Source: Halobacteriovorax marinus
Lineage (GTDB): Bacteria > Bdellovibrionota > Bacteriovoracia > Bacteriovoracales > Bacteriovoracaceae
Reading direction: 5' to 3'
DNA length: 64,000 bases
Assembly (NCBI GenBank): GCA_002163155.1
Contig: MAAO01000005.1
Coordinates: 62,001-126,000, forward strand
The translations under genes and the position numbers were made by a program. Numbering within the stretch: the first letter of the stretch is position 1; each line of letters begins with the position of its first letter. Below the pieces are notes generated by a model that saw only the letters and a program-made list of their open reading frames with translations, was not told where the DNA came from and ran no database searches. Of this stretch, positions 52,551 to 62,228 are shown piece by piece.

Positions 52551-54599
52551 ATGATTTCATTAAGTGGATTAAATGATGCGCAGAGACAAGCTGCCGACAC
52601 AATTGAAGGACCAGTTCTAATACTGGCCGGCGCTGGTAGTGGGAAGACGAGAACTATTACATATCGTATCGCACACATGGTTGATAATCTTAATATCAAT
52701 CAAAAATCTATTTTGGCCCTAAGTTTTACAAATAAGGCCGCAAAAGAAATGCGTGAGAGAATCATAGGTTTACTCGGAAAGAAGAAATCCCGAGGTCTAA
52801 CCATGGCGACTTTTCACTCGCTAGGCGTTAAAATATTAAAGAAGCAAATTACAAAACTTGGTTACCATAAGAACTTCAGTATCTATGATTCTGCAGATCA
52901 AATCTCAATAGTTAGAGAGGCCCTAAAACATTTTAAGGCCGGCAAGGAATTTGATCGAAAGATCATCATGTCCAAAATTGGAAAATTGAAGAATCAAGGT
53001 ATTACTCCACATGACTTCGCAGATAGTGAGTACTTTGATGATGAAGATCCCTACGATCACGCTCTTCTCTTTGTTTATGAATACTATCAAGAGAAGTTAA
53101 AATTCTACAATGCCATTGATTTCGACGATATACTCTTTATGACCGTTAAGTTATTTACAGATTTTCCAGAAGTGGCCAAAGAATATTCAGAACAATTTAA
53201 ATATATCATGGTTGATGAGTATCAAGATACCAACTCATTACAATTTGATCTCATCAGTGCCTTAACTTCTACTCACGATAATCTCTGTGTGGTTGGCGAC
53301 GATGACCAGGCGATATATTCTTTTAGAGGCGCAGATATTACAAATATCCTAAGTTTTGAAAGAGCTTTTCCTGGAGCAAAAGTTGTAATCCTAGAAGAAA
53401 ATTACAGATCAGTGAGTCCAATTTTAGAGCTGGCCAATAAGGTCATTCATCAAAACGTGAATAGACGTGATAAAACTCTATGGACTAGAAGACAGAGTAA
53501 CGTTAAGCCTTATCTTTGGGCCATGGGAAGTACTGAACACGAAGCGGAAGTCGTGGCCGATGAAATTACAAAACATCAGTCCAATGGTGGTCACTTAGGA
53601 GACATTGCCATTCTCTATAGATCAAATCTACAAGCACAACCATTTGAAGAAATTTTTCGTATGAATCAAATCCCCTATACAATTATTGGTGGGCAAAAAT
53701 TCTACGAGAAGAAAGAAGTTAAAGACATAATGGCGTTTTTAACTGTTATTTATAATCCAAAAGACCAATTACAATTAAGACGTATTTTAAATATTCCAAA
53801 TCGCGGAATAGGAACACGTACGCTCGAAAAATACCTTGAAAAAGGTGAACAAGAAAACATTTCACTCTTTGAGGCCTTGCACCAATATCCAGCGCTTGAT
53901 CCAAATCGTGAAAAAAACATTAGAGAATTCACGGATATCATTAAAAAGTTCAAAGAAGTTTTTGAGCTTCATCCCCTTCCTCAAGCAATTAGTAAACTTC
54001 TTGAAGACATTGATTTCTTTAAGTTTATTGAACGCCAATACGACAGTGCAAAACAAGTAGAGAGAAGAAGAAATGATGTAATGTTCTTCATTGAATCAGC
54101 AGAGCGATTTGTTAAGTACAATGGTGAAAAAGCGACTTTAAAGAACTTCTTAGAAAAACTTCTTCTACAAGATAACCAAGATACTGAAGAAGATGAAGAT
54201 GATGATGTGAGAAAGAACGAAGTGACTATGATGACATTTCACTCTTCTAAAGGACTTGAATTTGACACGGTCTACATGGTTGGTGTTGAAGAGGAAAGCC
54301 TACCGCACAAGAATACGATAAAAAATGGTGAAGATATTTCTGAAGAGAGGCGTCTCTGTTATGTGGGAATCACCAGAGCACAGCAAAAGCTCATTATGAC
54401 CTACGCAAAAGAGAGAAAGATCTACGGTAAAGAAACTCCTAGACACGTGAGTCGTTTCATAATTGACCTAGATAAAGAAGGATTCTTCACTCACCAAGAC
54501 CGTACCACCTTTGGTCATATGTCCGAAGAAGAGGCCGACACCTATAAGAAAGACTTCTTTGCCAGTCTCATGGACAACCTCAACGACGATACAGCTTAA
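52551..54599 (+). CDS. UvrD/Rep-family superfamily I DNA helicase, Rep-like
   Basis: A 682-residue SF1A helicase. Motif I is GAGSGKTRT (about 30-38), motif Ia LSFTNKAAKEM, motif II VDEYQDTN, motif III VGDDDQAIYSFRGAD, motif V MTFHSSKGLEFDTVY and motif VI ERRLCYVGITRAQ. Residues such as GKKKSRGLTMATFHSLG and the overall length are closest to E. coli Rep, but UvrD or PcrA is possible. These 3'-5' translocases clear replication blocks and act in repair. The gene is divergent from the fumarase operon and convergent with uvrA. Confidence 0.92.
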   Translation: MISLSGLNDAQRQAADTIEGPVLILAGAGSGKTRTITYRIAHMVDNLNINQKSILALSFTNKAAKEMRERIIGLLGKKKSRGLTMATFHSLGVKILKKQITKLGYHKNFSIYDSADQISIVREALKHFKAGKEFDRKIIMSKIGKLKNQGITPHDFADSEYFDDEDPYDHALLFVYEYYQEKLKFYNAIDFDDILFMTVKLFTDFPEVAKEYSEQFKYIMVDEYQDTNSLQFDLISALTSTHDNLCVVGDDDQAIYSFRGADITNILSFERAFPGAKVVILEENYRSVSPILELANKVIHQNVNRRDKTLWTRRQSNVKPYLWAMGSTEHEAEVVADEITKHQSNGGHLGDIAILYRSNLQAQPFEEIFRMNQIPYTIIGGQKFYEKKEVKDIMAFLTVIYNPKDQLQLRRILNIPNRGIGTRTLEKYLEKGEQENISLFEALHQYPALDPNREKNIREFTDIIKKFKEVFELHPLPQAISKLLEDIDFFKFIERQYDSAKQVERRRNDVMFFIESAERFVKYNGEKATLKNFLEKLLLQDNQDTEEDEDDDVRKNEVTMMTFHSSKGLEFDTVYMVGVEEESLPHKNTIKNGEDISEERRLCYVGITRAQQKLIMTYAKERKIYGKETPRHVSRFIIDLDKEGFFTHQDRTTFGHMSEEEADTYKKDFFASLMDNLNDDTA

Positions 54600-54604
54600 A
54601 AATA

Positions 54605-54625
54605 AAAAGGTACGACGTACCTTTT
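54605..54625. terminator. Bidirectional terminator between helicase and uvrA
   Basis: A 9-bp perfect stem (AAAAGGTAC with GTACCTTTT) and a 3-base loop sit between the convergent stops. The A-rich and T-rich flanks suit both strands. Confidence 0.8.
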
Positions 54626-57475
54626 CTACAATAACTTCTTTAAAAATTTTCCTGTTGGACCATACTTATCTTTTGAGACATCCTCAGGAGATCCTACAAC
54701 AATAATCTCTCCTCCACCTTGTCCCCCCTCCGGACCAAGATCAATCACCCAATCACAACTCTTGATGACATCTAAATTGTGTTCAATCACTACAATAGTA
54801 TTTCCAGCATCAGTGAGTTTTTGAATAACCTTTAAGAGGTTTCTTATATCGTTAAAGTGTAGTCCTGTTGTTGGCTCATCTAATATATAGAGGGTTCTAC
54901 CGGTGTCTCTCTTTGATAATTCTTTAGCAAGCTTAATTCGCTGGGCCTCTCCACCAGAGAGAGTTGTCGCCGGTTGCCCCAGTTTTATATAACCGAGTCC
55001 TACTTCCATTAAAGTATCTAGAATTTTGGCAATTTTTGGATGTACAGAAAAGAGCTCTTTAGCTTGCTCGACAGAGAGATCTAAGACATCTGCAATAGAG
55101 TGACCTTTGTAAAGAACTCGCAGTGTACCTTCATTGAATCTCTTAGTTTTACACTTTTCACAGGGCACCATCACATCGGCCAAGAAGTGCATTTCCACAG
55201 TGATGAACCCATCCCCTTGGCACTCTTCACAACGTCCACCCTTTACATTAAAAGAGAATCTCCCCTTCTTGTAACCAAGTGATTTTGACTCAGGAAGCAT
55301 AGCAAAGAAATCTCGAACAAGGTCAAAGACTTTTGTATAAGTGGCCGGATTACTTCTTGGAGTTTTCCCAATTGCCTTTTGATCGATATTAATAACCTTA
55401 TCTAAAAACTCTAGTCCTTCAATCCTCTTATGTGCCCCCACTTCTAGAGACGAATCATGAAGTAGGTTATTTAGTGCAGGAAAGAGAATTTGATTAATGA
55501 GAGTAGATTTTCCAGCTCCAGAAACTCCTGTGATACAAGTAAAGAGACCAATCGGAATTTCCGCAGTGACATCCTTTAGATTATTGGCGGAGGCCTTAAC
55601 TATTTTTATTAAATCCCCTCCAGACTCTCTTCTTTCTGCAGGAACTTCAATACAATCTTTTCCAGATAAGAATCTTCCAGTAATAGATCTCTTATTCTTC
55701 TTTAATTGAGCAGGAGTTCCTTGCGCCATTATTTGACCACCCAGTCTACCTGCACCTGGACCCACATCTAAAATCCAATCAGCCGCTTCCATTGTTTCTT
55801 CATCGTGTTCAACGACGAGAATTGAATTTCCAATGTCACGCAGATGGCACAGAGTATCGATGAGTTTCTTATTATCCCTTTGATGAAGTCCAATAGAAGG
55901 TTCATCTAAAATGTAGAGAACCCCTGTGAGTTCACTACCAATTTGAGAGGCCAAGCGAATTCTTTGCGCTTCTCCACCCGATAGAGTTGGTCCTGAACGA
56001 TTTAAAGAGAGATAATTGAGTCCCACATTCACAAGAAATCCTAGTCTCGAAACAATTTCTTTTAAGAGTTCATCAGCAATGAGTTTTTGATTTCCTTTAA
56101 GATTTAATTGTAAGAAGAATTCGTGCGCCTCTTTTATACTAAATTCTGTCACATCCGTAATAGAGAGTTTCTTTATTTTAACAGAGGAAACTTCTTTCTT
56201 TAAACGCTCCCCTCCACAATCATGACAAGGAAGAACTGAAGTGTACTTTGAAATCCAAGATCGTTTTCCATCGTTCTTACTCTTAAGAAAAAGTCGCATG
56301 AGTCTTGGAATGAGTCCTTCATATTGAGAGGACCAATTATATTCACTACCATCCCCCGTCCAGAGAAGACGAAGTTCATGTTTAGGATCGTCAGATCCAT
56401 AGAGTATTCTCTCTCTAAGTTTCTTAGGCGTTTTATTCCATGATTTTGAAAGATCAAGTCCCCAACATTCTTCTAAGGCATTTACGCGGGCCAATCCCCA
56501 GTTCATTTCTTTCTTATTTCCATTTTTATCAAAGTAATTATCCCACGCGCGAACTCCACCCATACAGATAGGGACATTTGCATCGGGTATAAGTTTAGTT
56601 TCATCGATGGTAGTTACGTTTCCTATTCCGTGACAAGATTCACACATTCCAAGGGGCGAGTTAAAAGAAAATAATTGTGGTACAAGTTCCGGGTAGGCCT
56701 TACCACAACAACTTCTCTGCTCACTCATGCGCATGTCTTCGCGTCCATCAACATGTACGATGAGTTGTCCATTTCCGTGTTTTAGGGAAAGTTCAATACT
56801 ATCTCTTAGTCTGGACTTAAAAGCTTCACCAGATTTAATTTTTAATCTATCTACAATGACTTCTAAATTATGTTTCTTATTCTTTGCAAGAGATTGAACG
56901 TCAGAGAGATTACTAATCACTCCATCAACTCTTATGCGCACAAATCCCTCAGCTCTTACTTTATCTAAGAGATCTTTATATTCACCTTTTCTATTTTCAA
57001 CAATTGGAGCTAGCAGTTGGATTTTTGTGCCTGTTGGAATGTCTAGTACCTGGGAGACCATACTTTCAGCGTCTCCTCTTCCAACTTCTTTTCCACAGTC
57101 GTAACAGTACTGTGTCCCTACTCTAGCAAAGAGTACTCGCAGGTAATCGTAAATTTCAGTAATAGTACCAACAGTAGATCTTGGATTCTTACTTGCTGAT
57201 TTTTGCTCTATAGCAATTGTAGGCGATAGTCCTTTAATCGTGTCGTACTTAGGTTTTTCCATTTGACCAAGAAATTGTCTGGCATAAGAAGAAAGAGATT
57301 CTACATAACGTCTCTGCCCTTCCGCATAGATAGTATCGAAGGCCAGGGATGATTTTCCAGATCCAGAAACACCAGTGATCACTACGAGTTTCTTTTTAGG
57401 AATTTCTACATCAATATTTTTGAGATTATGTTCACGGGCCCCGAGAACTTGGATGACGTTTAATTCTTTGGTCAT
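54626..57475 (-). CDS. uvrA: Excinuclease ABC subunit A
   Basis: A 949-residue protein of full UvrA length. It has two ABC ATPase modules: first Walker A GVSGSGKSS (about 33-41) with LSGGEAQRIRL, second Walker A GVSGAGKST with LSGGEAQRIKL. It has zinc-finger cysteines in CHDCGGERL, CESCHGIG, CEECQGDGF and CEKCKTKRF. UvrA finds DNA lesions and loads UvrB in nucleotide excision repair. uvrB and uvrC are not in this window. Confidence 0.97.
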   Translation of the reverse strand: MTKELNVIQVLGAREHNLKNIDVEIPKKKLVVITGVSGSGKSSLAFDTIYAEGQRRYVESLSSYARQFLGQMEKPKYDTIKGLSPTIAIEQKSASKNPRSTVGTITEIYDYLRVLFARVGTQYCYDCGKEVGRGDAESMVSQVLDIPTGTKIQLLAPIVENRKGEYKDLLDKVRAEGFVRIRVDGVISNLSDVQSLAKNKKHNLEVIVDRLKIKSGEAFKSRLRDSIELSLKHGNGQLIVHVDGREDMRMSEQRSCCGKAYPELVPQLFSFNSPLGMCESCHGIGNVTTIDETKLIPDANVPICMGGVRAWDNYFDKNGNKKEMNWGLARVNALEECWGLDLSKSWNKTPKKLRERILYGSDDPKHELRLLWTGDGSEYNWSSQYEGLIPRLMRLFLKSKNDGKRSWISKYTSVLPCHDCGGERLKKEVSSVKIKKLSITDVTEFSIKEAHEFFLQLNLKGNQKLIADELLKEIVSRLGFLVNVGLNYLSLNRSGPTLSGGEAQRIRLASQIGSELTGVLYILDEPSIGLHQRDNKKLIDTLCHLRDIGNSILVVEHDEETMEAADWILDVGPGAGRLGGQIMAQGTPAQLKKNKRSITGRFLSGKDCIEVPAERRESGGDLIKIVKASANNLKDVTAEIPIGLFTCITGVSGAGKSTLINQILFPALNNLLHDSSLEVGAHKRIEGLEFLDKVINIDQKAIGKTPRSNPATYTKVFDLVRDFFAMLPESKSLGYKKGRFSFNVKGGRCEECQGDGFITVEMHFLADVMVPCEKCKTKRFNEGTLRVLYKGHSIADVLDLSVEQAKELFSVHPKIAKILDTLMEVGLGYIKLGQPATTLSGGEAQRIKLAKELSKRDTGRTLYILDEPTTGLHFNDIRNLLKVIQKLTDAGNTIVVIEHNLDVIKSCDWVIDLGPEGGQGGGEIIVVGSPEDVSKDKYGPTGKFLKKLL

Positions 57476-57543
57476 AATAAAGTTACCTTTTTATTTGTTT
57501 CCAAGAATTGTATGCGTAAGTTATGCGTAAGTAAATATTAAAA

Positions 57544-57585
57544 TGCAAAAAAAAACGCCCGAGAATTGTACGACTCGGGCGTTTT
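57544..57585 (-). terminator. Strong Rho-independent terminator
   Basis: A 12-bp perfect stem (AAAACGCCCGAG with CTCGGGCGTTTT) and a 10-base loop, with a T-run on the minus strand, follows the small basic exported protein gene. Confidence 0.9.
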
Positions 57586-57608
57586 ATGGAATTTAATCAA
57601 AGAGTAAA

Positions 57609-57953
57609 CTATGATTGTTGTTGCTGGTTTCTACCGCCACGTTGTCCACCAGCTCTTCTAGTTTTCTTCTTACCTTTAAGAATACACTTAAATTTTACTT
57701 TGCTTGTATTCGCTTTCTTTATCGCTTTAACACATCTTAAAGCACCAACTTTCTTTATTTCTCTAGTGAACTTTCCACCAGTTTTAGTAATTTCTTCAAC
57801 TTCTAATGCCATGTAAATAGCTTTTGCTTTCTTACCTTTTACTACTACCTTCTTCATTTTCTTAGGTGCAGATTGGTTTTGAGCTGCAGGGTTGTGTGCA
57901 AAAGTTGTTAAAGTCATTACTGAAAGTGCTAAAATAGTTATCATCTTTTTCAT
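57609..57953 (-). CDS. Small basic exported protein, hypothetical
   Basis: A 114-residue protein with a signal peptide (residues 1-19, cleavage near TTFA-HN). The mature part is very basic, with a central domain holding two cysteines (ALRCVKAI, KFKCIL) and an Arg/Gly/Gln tail (RRAGGQRGGRNQ), like nucleic-acid or polyanion-binding peptides. No family is recognised. It has its own strong terminator and is likely abundant, which is an inference from that and its codon use. Confidence 0.7.
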   Translation of the reverse strand: MKKMITILALSVMTLTTFAHNPAAQNQSAPKKMKKVVVKGKKAKAIYMALEVEEITKTGGKFTREIKKVGALRCVKAIKKANTSKVKFKCILKGKKKTRRAGGQRGGRNQQQQS

Positions 57954-58187
57954 GGGTTACTCCTTAAGTTTGTTTCCCTCTTTTCGTTAAAACAGTTCTA
58001 CACAAGAAGTAGATTTGATGAAACTAAAAATTAATTAATATAATTCAATAAATTTACTAATAGTAAATACTGCTACCAGAACTTACGTAATATAAGGTAC
58101 TTAGACATGCCTAAACAGTTAAAAAGTTTCTCATTTTTTTGTTTTTATATTTTGAAAGTATGTAAAAATCAACTCATTTAGGGTAAC

Positions 58188-58688
58188 TTGCCTGCAATGA
58201 ATTTTAAAATCGAAGATATTCAATCTATTTTCCACCAAACTTTTAGAGAGTCTTACAAGACTGAACTTATCTTTGGTGCAGATGAACCCTTCTATAAAGC
58301 GGCAAAAAGAGAAAATGAAGAACATAAGCTCATTTGCAGAAGTGATTTCTTCGCTTCGGCCCTGCATGAGATTTCCCATTGGTGTGTGGCCGGCAATGAA
58401 CGACGCAAAGAGGATGACTTTGGTTATTGGTATAATCCAGACGGAAGAGACTTAGATCAACAGAAGATTTTTGAGAATGTAGAAGTAAAACCTCAGGCAC
58501 TTGAAAAAGCTTTTAGCGAGGCCTGTAATTATCCTTTCAAAGTGAGCGTTGATAACCTCTCACTTTCAGATTATGACTCCTCACCTTTTGCTGAAAAAGT
58601 AATTGAGAAGCTTACCTACTATAGAGAAAATGGTTTTCCAAAAAGAGCGACATTATTCATTAGTGCTCTGGAAGAGTTTTACTCTTAA
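58188..58688 (+). CDS. epmC: Elongation factor P hydroxylase EpmC-like
   Basis: About 166 residues (TTG start at 58188 with AGGG 4-5 bases upstream) or 163 (ATG at 58197, poorly spaced). The core ALHEISHWCVAGNERR matches the HExxH-like iron site of EpmC (YfcM), followed by DDFGYWYNPDGRD, FENVEVKPQA and FKVSVDNLS, all typical. EpmC hydroxylates the beta-lysylated Lys of elongation factor P. The partners epmA, epmB and efp are not in the window, so pathway completeness is unknown. Confidence 0.88.
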   Translation: MPAMNFKIEDIQSIFHQTFRESYKTELIFGADEPFYKAAKRENEEHKLICRSDFFASALHEISHWCVAGNERRKEDDFGYWYNPDGRDLDQQKIFENVEVKPQALEKAFSEACNYPFKVSVDNLSLSDYDSSPFAEKVIEKLTYYRENGFPKRATLFISALEEFYS

Positions 58689-58709
58689 ACTCTTCCACGT
58701 AGAAACAAT

Positions 58710-59123
58710 TTATTTAAGGACTTTAACTCCAGAGGCCACCAAACGATATTCCGTTTTTCCTTCTGTCACTTTTGAAGGGTCTCCCCCTGCATCTTCAATA
58801 TAGTGTTTCGTTTCAGCTAGAGACATTTTCTTTTTAATTATTTTCCCCTGTACTAGAACATTTTTTCCAACTAAAGAAAAAGGAACAAAGAATTTATAAT
58901 CTTTAAAAGTTACACGATAATCAGCTGACTTGTCTTCTAGAGACATCCAACAACCTTTCGTTTTGCAAACACTTCCAACCTTTGCTTCTATGAGAACTTC
59001 TTCTTTTGAATTGGACTTAATCGCCTGTGACAAAGAAATAGTTTTCTTCAAAGTTATAGCAGTTCCATATTGAGTGTTGGCCATAACATTAAACGTAAGT
59101 AAAAACAGAACAAGAAATTTCAT
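58710..59123 (-). CDS. DUF4920 family exported protein
   Basis: A 137-residue protein with a signal peptide (LVLFLLTFNVMA, cleavage before NTQYG). The pattern VGSVCKTKGCWMSL, then VTFKDYKFFVPFSLVGKNVLVQG, then HYIEDAGG matches DUF4920. These proteins are periplasmic small beta domains with a conserved Cys pair (CxxxGC); the role is unknown, with metal or redox function possible. It is convergent with the epmC-like gene, about 20 bases apart. Confidence 0.78.
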   Translation of the reverse strand: MKFLVLFLLTFNVMANTQYGTAITLKKTISLSQAIKSNSKEEVLIEAKVGSVCKTKGCWMSLEDKSADYRVTFKDYKFFVPFSLVGKNVLVQGKIIKKKMSLAETKHYIEDAGGDPSKVTEGKTEYRLVASGVKVLK

Positions 59124-59316
59124 AAGGTCTCCAAGGGACTAAATTATCGAATCTCTATTTTATGATTGAATAAGTACTGTCGTCAAATATCTTAAGGAGA
59201 AACTATATTTAGAAGAGTTTTACTCAACTAAATCAGCTGAATTAATTTTAAATTATATTGAGAGTCATGCACCTAGAAACGATAATAGTTCTATTCAAAG
59301 ATTTCAAGGAGGAATC

Positions 59317-59487
59317 ATGGCAAAGAAAAAATTGTGGATACCGCTAACGCAAAAGAATAAAAGTAGTCGTATTGAGAATCTTCGTTTAGACATTCAAAAG
59401 ATAATTGAATCAGAAGGTGACTATCTAAGACCTAAGTCACTTCGTAAAATTTTAAAAATTGAAAGAGAAATCTCAAAACTAGTCTAA
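59317..59487 (+). CDS. 56-codon small basic protein
   Basis: This gene has a perfect AAGGAGG 5 bases before the ATG. It encodes a 56-residue basic helical protein (13 Lys/Arg-rich positions, starting MAKKKLWIPLTQKNK, ending REISKLV). No family is recognised. The frame is open without a start codon for about 45 codons upstream, back to a TGA near 59167, but the ribosome binding site fixes the start. A 13-bp perfect hairpin follows the stop. Confidence 0.65.
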   Translation: MAKKKLWIPLTQKNKSSRIENLRLDIQKIIESEGDYLRPKSLRKILKIEREISKLV

Positions 59488-59494
59488 ATATTTG

Positions 59495-59525
59495 GTTTTG
59501 GTCACTTCTTGCAAGTGACCAAAAC
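59495..59525 (+). terminator. Perfect 13-bp hairpin after the 56-codon gene
   Basis: GTTTTGGTCACTT and AAGTGACCAAAAC are perfect complements around a CTTGC loop, 8 bases after the stop. It may terminate or stabilise the transcript; the U-run is weak. Confidence 0.55.
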
Positions 59526-59542
59526 ACTAAAATTAATGTCCA

Positions 59543-59573
59543 AAAAAAAGACACCCTATAGGTGCCTTTTTCT
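59543..59573. terminator. Terminator between convergent genes
   Basis: AAAAAGxCACC with loop CTATA and GGTGxCTTTTT form an interrupted stem with poly-A and poly-T flanks. It suits the minus-strand acnB transcript and also the plus-strand small gene. Confidence 0.75.
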
Positions 59574-59592
59574 ATAATTAAATCTATCTTTT

Positions 59593-62151
59593 TTAAACTG
59601 TAAAATCATCCATCTCATGAAAGTTAAGATACTTATAAATAGCTTCTTCTTTTCCTTCGAGTGCTGGAGTCATTGTTTCAATATACTCAGCAGGAGTTGG
59701 CATTTTACCTAAGAGAGCAACAACAGCAGCAAGCTCAGATGATCCAAGATAAACTTGCGCATCTTTTCCTAAACGGTTGTTGAAGTTTCTAGTAGACGTT
59801 GAAAACACAGTCGAACCATTTCTCACTCTAGCTTGGTTCCCCATACAAAGTGAACAACCAGGCATTTCTAATCTTGCTCCGGCCGCTGCAAAAGTTGCAT
59901 AGTAACCTTCAGCTACGAGTTGATCTTTATCCATTTTAGTTGGAGGAGCAATCCAAAGAGTTGTTCCAGCTTGTCCCTTACCTTTTAAGATTTCTCCAGC
60001 GGCACGGAAGAGTCCAACGTTAGTCATACAAGATCCAATAAAGACCTCGTCAACTTTATCACCTTGTACATCAGAAAGAACTTTCACATCATCAGGATCA
60101 TTTGGACAACAAACAACTGGTTCAGTCATTTCAGCTAAATCAATTTCAATAACGTGCGCGTACTCAGCATTTTTATCGGCTTCCATAAGGACACCATTTG
60201 CTAGCCAATCTTTAACGTCCGCAATTCTCTTCTTCAATGTATTAGCGTCTTTGTAGCCACCTTCAATCATCGATTCCATTAATTTAATATTTGATTTTAA
60301 ATACTCTTCAATTGGAGCTCTATTTAATTTAATAGATGCGCCTGCAGCTGATCTCTCAGCAGCAGCATCAGTAAGCTCAAATGCTTGTTCAACTTTTAGC
60401 TCTGGAAGACCTTCCATTTCTAAAATCTTACCAGCGAAGATATTCTTCTTCCCTTTCTTCTCAACAGTTAAAAGTCCTAACTGAATCGCCTTTAGAGGAA
60501 TCATATTCACAACATCACGAAGCGTGATACCTGGCTGTAACTCACCTTTAAACTTAACCAGAACAGACTCAGGCATATCAAGCGGCATAACTCCAAGAGC
60601 TGCAGCAAAGGCCACGAGACCAGACCCTGCAGGAAATGAAATCCCCATAGGAAATCTAGTATGTGAATCTCCACCAGTTCCAACAGTATCAGGAACAAGT
60701 AATCTATTTAGCCAAGAGTGAATAACACCATCACCAACTTTTAGAGAAACTCCTCCTCTATTAGAAATATATTCTGGTAGAGTTGCGTGAGTGATCACAT
60801 CAGTTGGTTTTGGATAAGCTGCTGTATGACAGAAAGATTGCATAACTAAATCAGCATTGAACTTTAAACAAGCAAGCTCAGTCATCTCATTTGCAGTCAT
60901 TGGTCCAGTTGTATCTTGAGAACCAACAGTAGTCATTTTAGGAAGACAAGTTGTTCCAGGCAGAATTCCCTCTACACCACATGCTTTTCCTACCATTTTC
61001 TGAGCTTGCGTATAGCCTTGCCCATCTTTAGGAACAGTATTTATAGGATTAGTGAATATTCCAGACTCTTCAATCGTACTCATAGAAAGTGCTTCACGCG
61101 CTTTACCAGTTAACTGCTTTCCAATAATTAGAGGTACACGACCACCGGCCTTATACTCATTTAGAATAGTGTCAGGAGAAACTGAATACTCAGCAAGAGT
61201 GTTGCCATTTTCATCAGTAATCTTTCCCGCATTTGGATGAACAATTATAATCTTTCCAGTTTCAAACTTTGAAACGTCAGCTTGAATAGGAAGTGCACCT
61301 GAATCTTCTGCAGTGTTAAAGAAAATTGGAGCAATAGTTTCTCCAATAATAACTCCGCCGTCTCTCTTATTTGGAACAAAATCAATATCGTTACCGATAT
61401 GCCATAGAAGAGAGTTACAAGCAGATTTTCTAGAAGAACCAGTTCCAACAACATCTCCAACAAAAGTCACAGGAAGTTTGAACTTATCTTTTAGGTCGTG
61501 AATTTGTTTTGGTCCACTTGGAAATAAAACTCCTCCCATACAATTTGAGTGAAGAGGAATGTCAGCTCTTGTGAAGGCATATGCTGCTGGAGAGAAATCA
61601 TCTGTATTAATTTCTCCATCAACTTTAAAAACAACTGATTTTATTTCAGTAGGAATGTCTTCTTTTGCTGTAAACCATTCAGCGTTGGCCCAAGATTCAA
61701 CTACAGTCTTTGCAAAGTTATTTGTAGCAGCAAGAGTGTTTACTTCTTCAAAAATATTTATTGAAAGAACCATGTGCTTAAGAGCAGTAGCGGCTAATTC
61801 AGCCAGCTCTTTATCTGATCCTTTCATAATATTTATAAGACCTGCGAGGTTATAACCACCAAGCATAGTTCCTAAGAGTTTAACTGCGTGCTTCTTATCA
61901 ATGAGCTCACAAGTACTATCACCATGAGCAATCTTTAATAAGAATTCGGCCTTAACTTGGGCCGCAGGATCAACTCCAGGATTAACTCTATTAGTAATAA
62001 GATCTAGTAGTTCTTCACCTTTACCAGCTGGGACATTTTCAAGAAGTTCACAGACTTCTCCCATTTGGACTTTAGTTAGAGCAAGAGGTGGTATTCCTTC
62101 AGCTTTTCTTTCTTCAACATGTTTGTTGTAAGTTTCAAAGAAATTAGACAT
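59593..62151 (-). CDS. acnB: Aconitate hydratase B (AcnB)
   Basis: An 852-residue protein of AcnB type, with the HEAT-like N-terminal domain, the swivelling domain early in the chain (about 170-380), and the catalytic domains after it. The [4Fe-4S] ligands appear in FIGSCMTNVG and MPGCSLCMGNQ; HSCHTA-like QSFCHTAAYP supplies the first Cys. AcnB interconverts citrate and isocitrate and can also act on 2-methylisocitrate; apo-AcnB can bind mRNA in other bacteria. Its promoter region carries a -10-centred dyad (62209-62224), which may be its control point. Confidence 0.96.
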   Translation of the reverse strand: MSNFFETYNKHVEERKAEGIPPLALTKVQMGEVCELLENVPAGKGEELLDLITNRVNPGVDPAAQVKAEFLLKIAHGDSTCELIDKKHAVKLLGTMLGGYNLAGLINIMKGSDKELAELAATALKHMVLSINIFEEVNTLAATNNFAKTVVESWANAEWFTAKEDIPTEIKSVVFKVDGEINTDDFSPAAYAFTRADIPLHSNCMGGVLFPSGPKQIHDLKDKFKLPVTFVGDVVGTGSSRKSACNSLLWHIGNDIDFVPNKRDGGVIIGETIAPIFFNTAEDSGALPIQADVSKFETGKIIIVHPNAGKITDENGNTLAEYSVSPDTILNEYKAGGRVPLIIGKQLTGKAREALSMSTIEESGIFTNPINTVPKDGQGYTQAQKMVGKACGVEGILPGTTCLPKMTTVGSQDTTGPMTANEMTELACLKFNADLVMQSFCHTAAYPKPTDVITHATLPEYISNRGGVSLKVGDGVIHSWLNRLLVPDTVGTGGDSHTRFPMGISFPAGSGLVAFAAALGVMPLDMPESVLVKFKGELQPGITLRDVVNMIPLKAIQLGLLTVEKKGKKNIFAGKILEMEGLPELKVEQAFELTDAAAERSAAGASIKLNRAPIEEYLKSNIKLMESMIEGGYKDANTLKKRIADVKDWLANGVLMEADKNAEYAHVIEIDLAEMTEPVVCCPNDPDDVKVLSDVQGDKVDEVFIGSCMTNVGLFRAAGEILKGKGQAGTTLWIAPPTKMDKDQLVAEGYYATFAAAGARLEMPGCSLCMGNQARVRNGSTVFSTSTRNFNNRLGKDAQVYLGSSELAAVVALLGKMPTPAEYIETMTPALEGKEEAIYKYLNFHEMDDFTV

Positions 62152-62208
62152 GGGTTTTCCTTAGTTCAAATTATCAGTTTGTTATTTAGAAATAAGTTAT
62201 TGAATTTT

Positions 62209-62224
62209 GGTGTCATTATACACC
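62209..62224 (-). promoter_or_regulatory. Candidate acnB promoter with dyad over the -10
   Basis: On the minus strand the perfect hexamer TATAAT lies in the centre of GGTGT-N6-ACACC, about 60 bases upstream of the acnB ATG. A 17-base spacer leads to a weak -35 (TTTATT). A protein binding this dyad would block the promoter. The reading is based on position only. Confidence 0.45.
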
Positions 62225-62228
62225 ATTT

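Noticed and set aside
51965..52576. A 203-codon plus-strand ORF of Phe/Ala/Thr repeats
   Set aside because: It is the antisense of the Lys/Ala repeat in the fumarase alpha gene. Its composition follows from the complement of Lys codons.
58107..58181. 24-codon ORF ahead of the epmC-like gene
   Set aside because: The ribosome binding site is only AAGG at moderate distance and the peptide is low-complexity and Phe/Lys-rich. A leader peptide cannot be excluded but is not supported.
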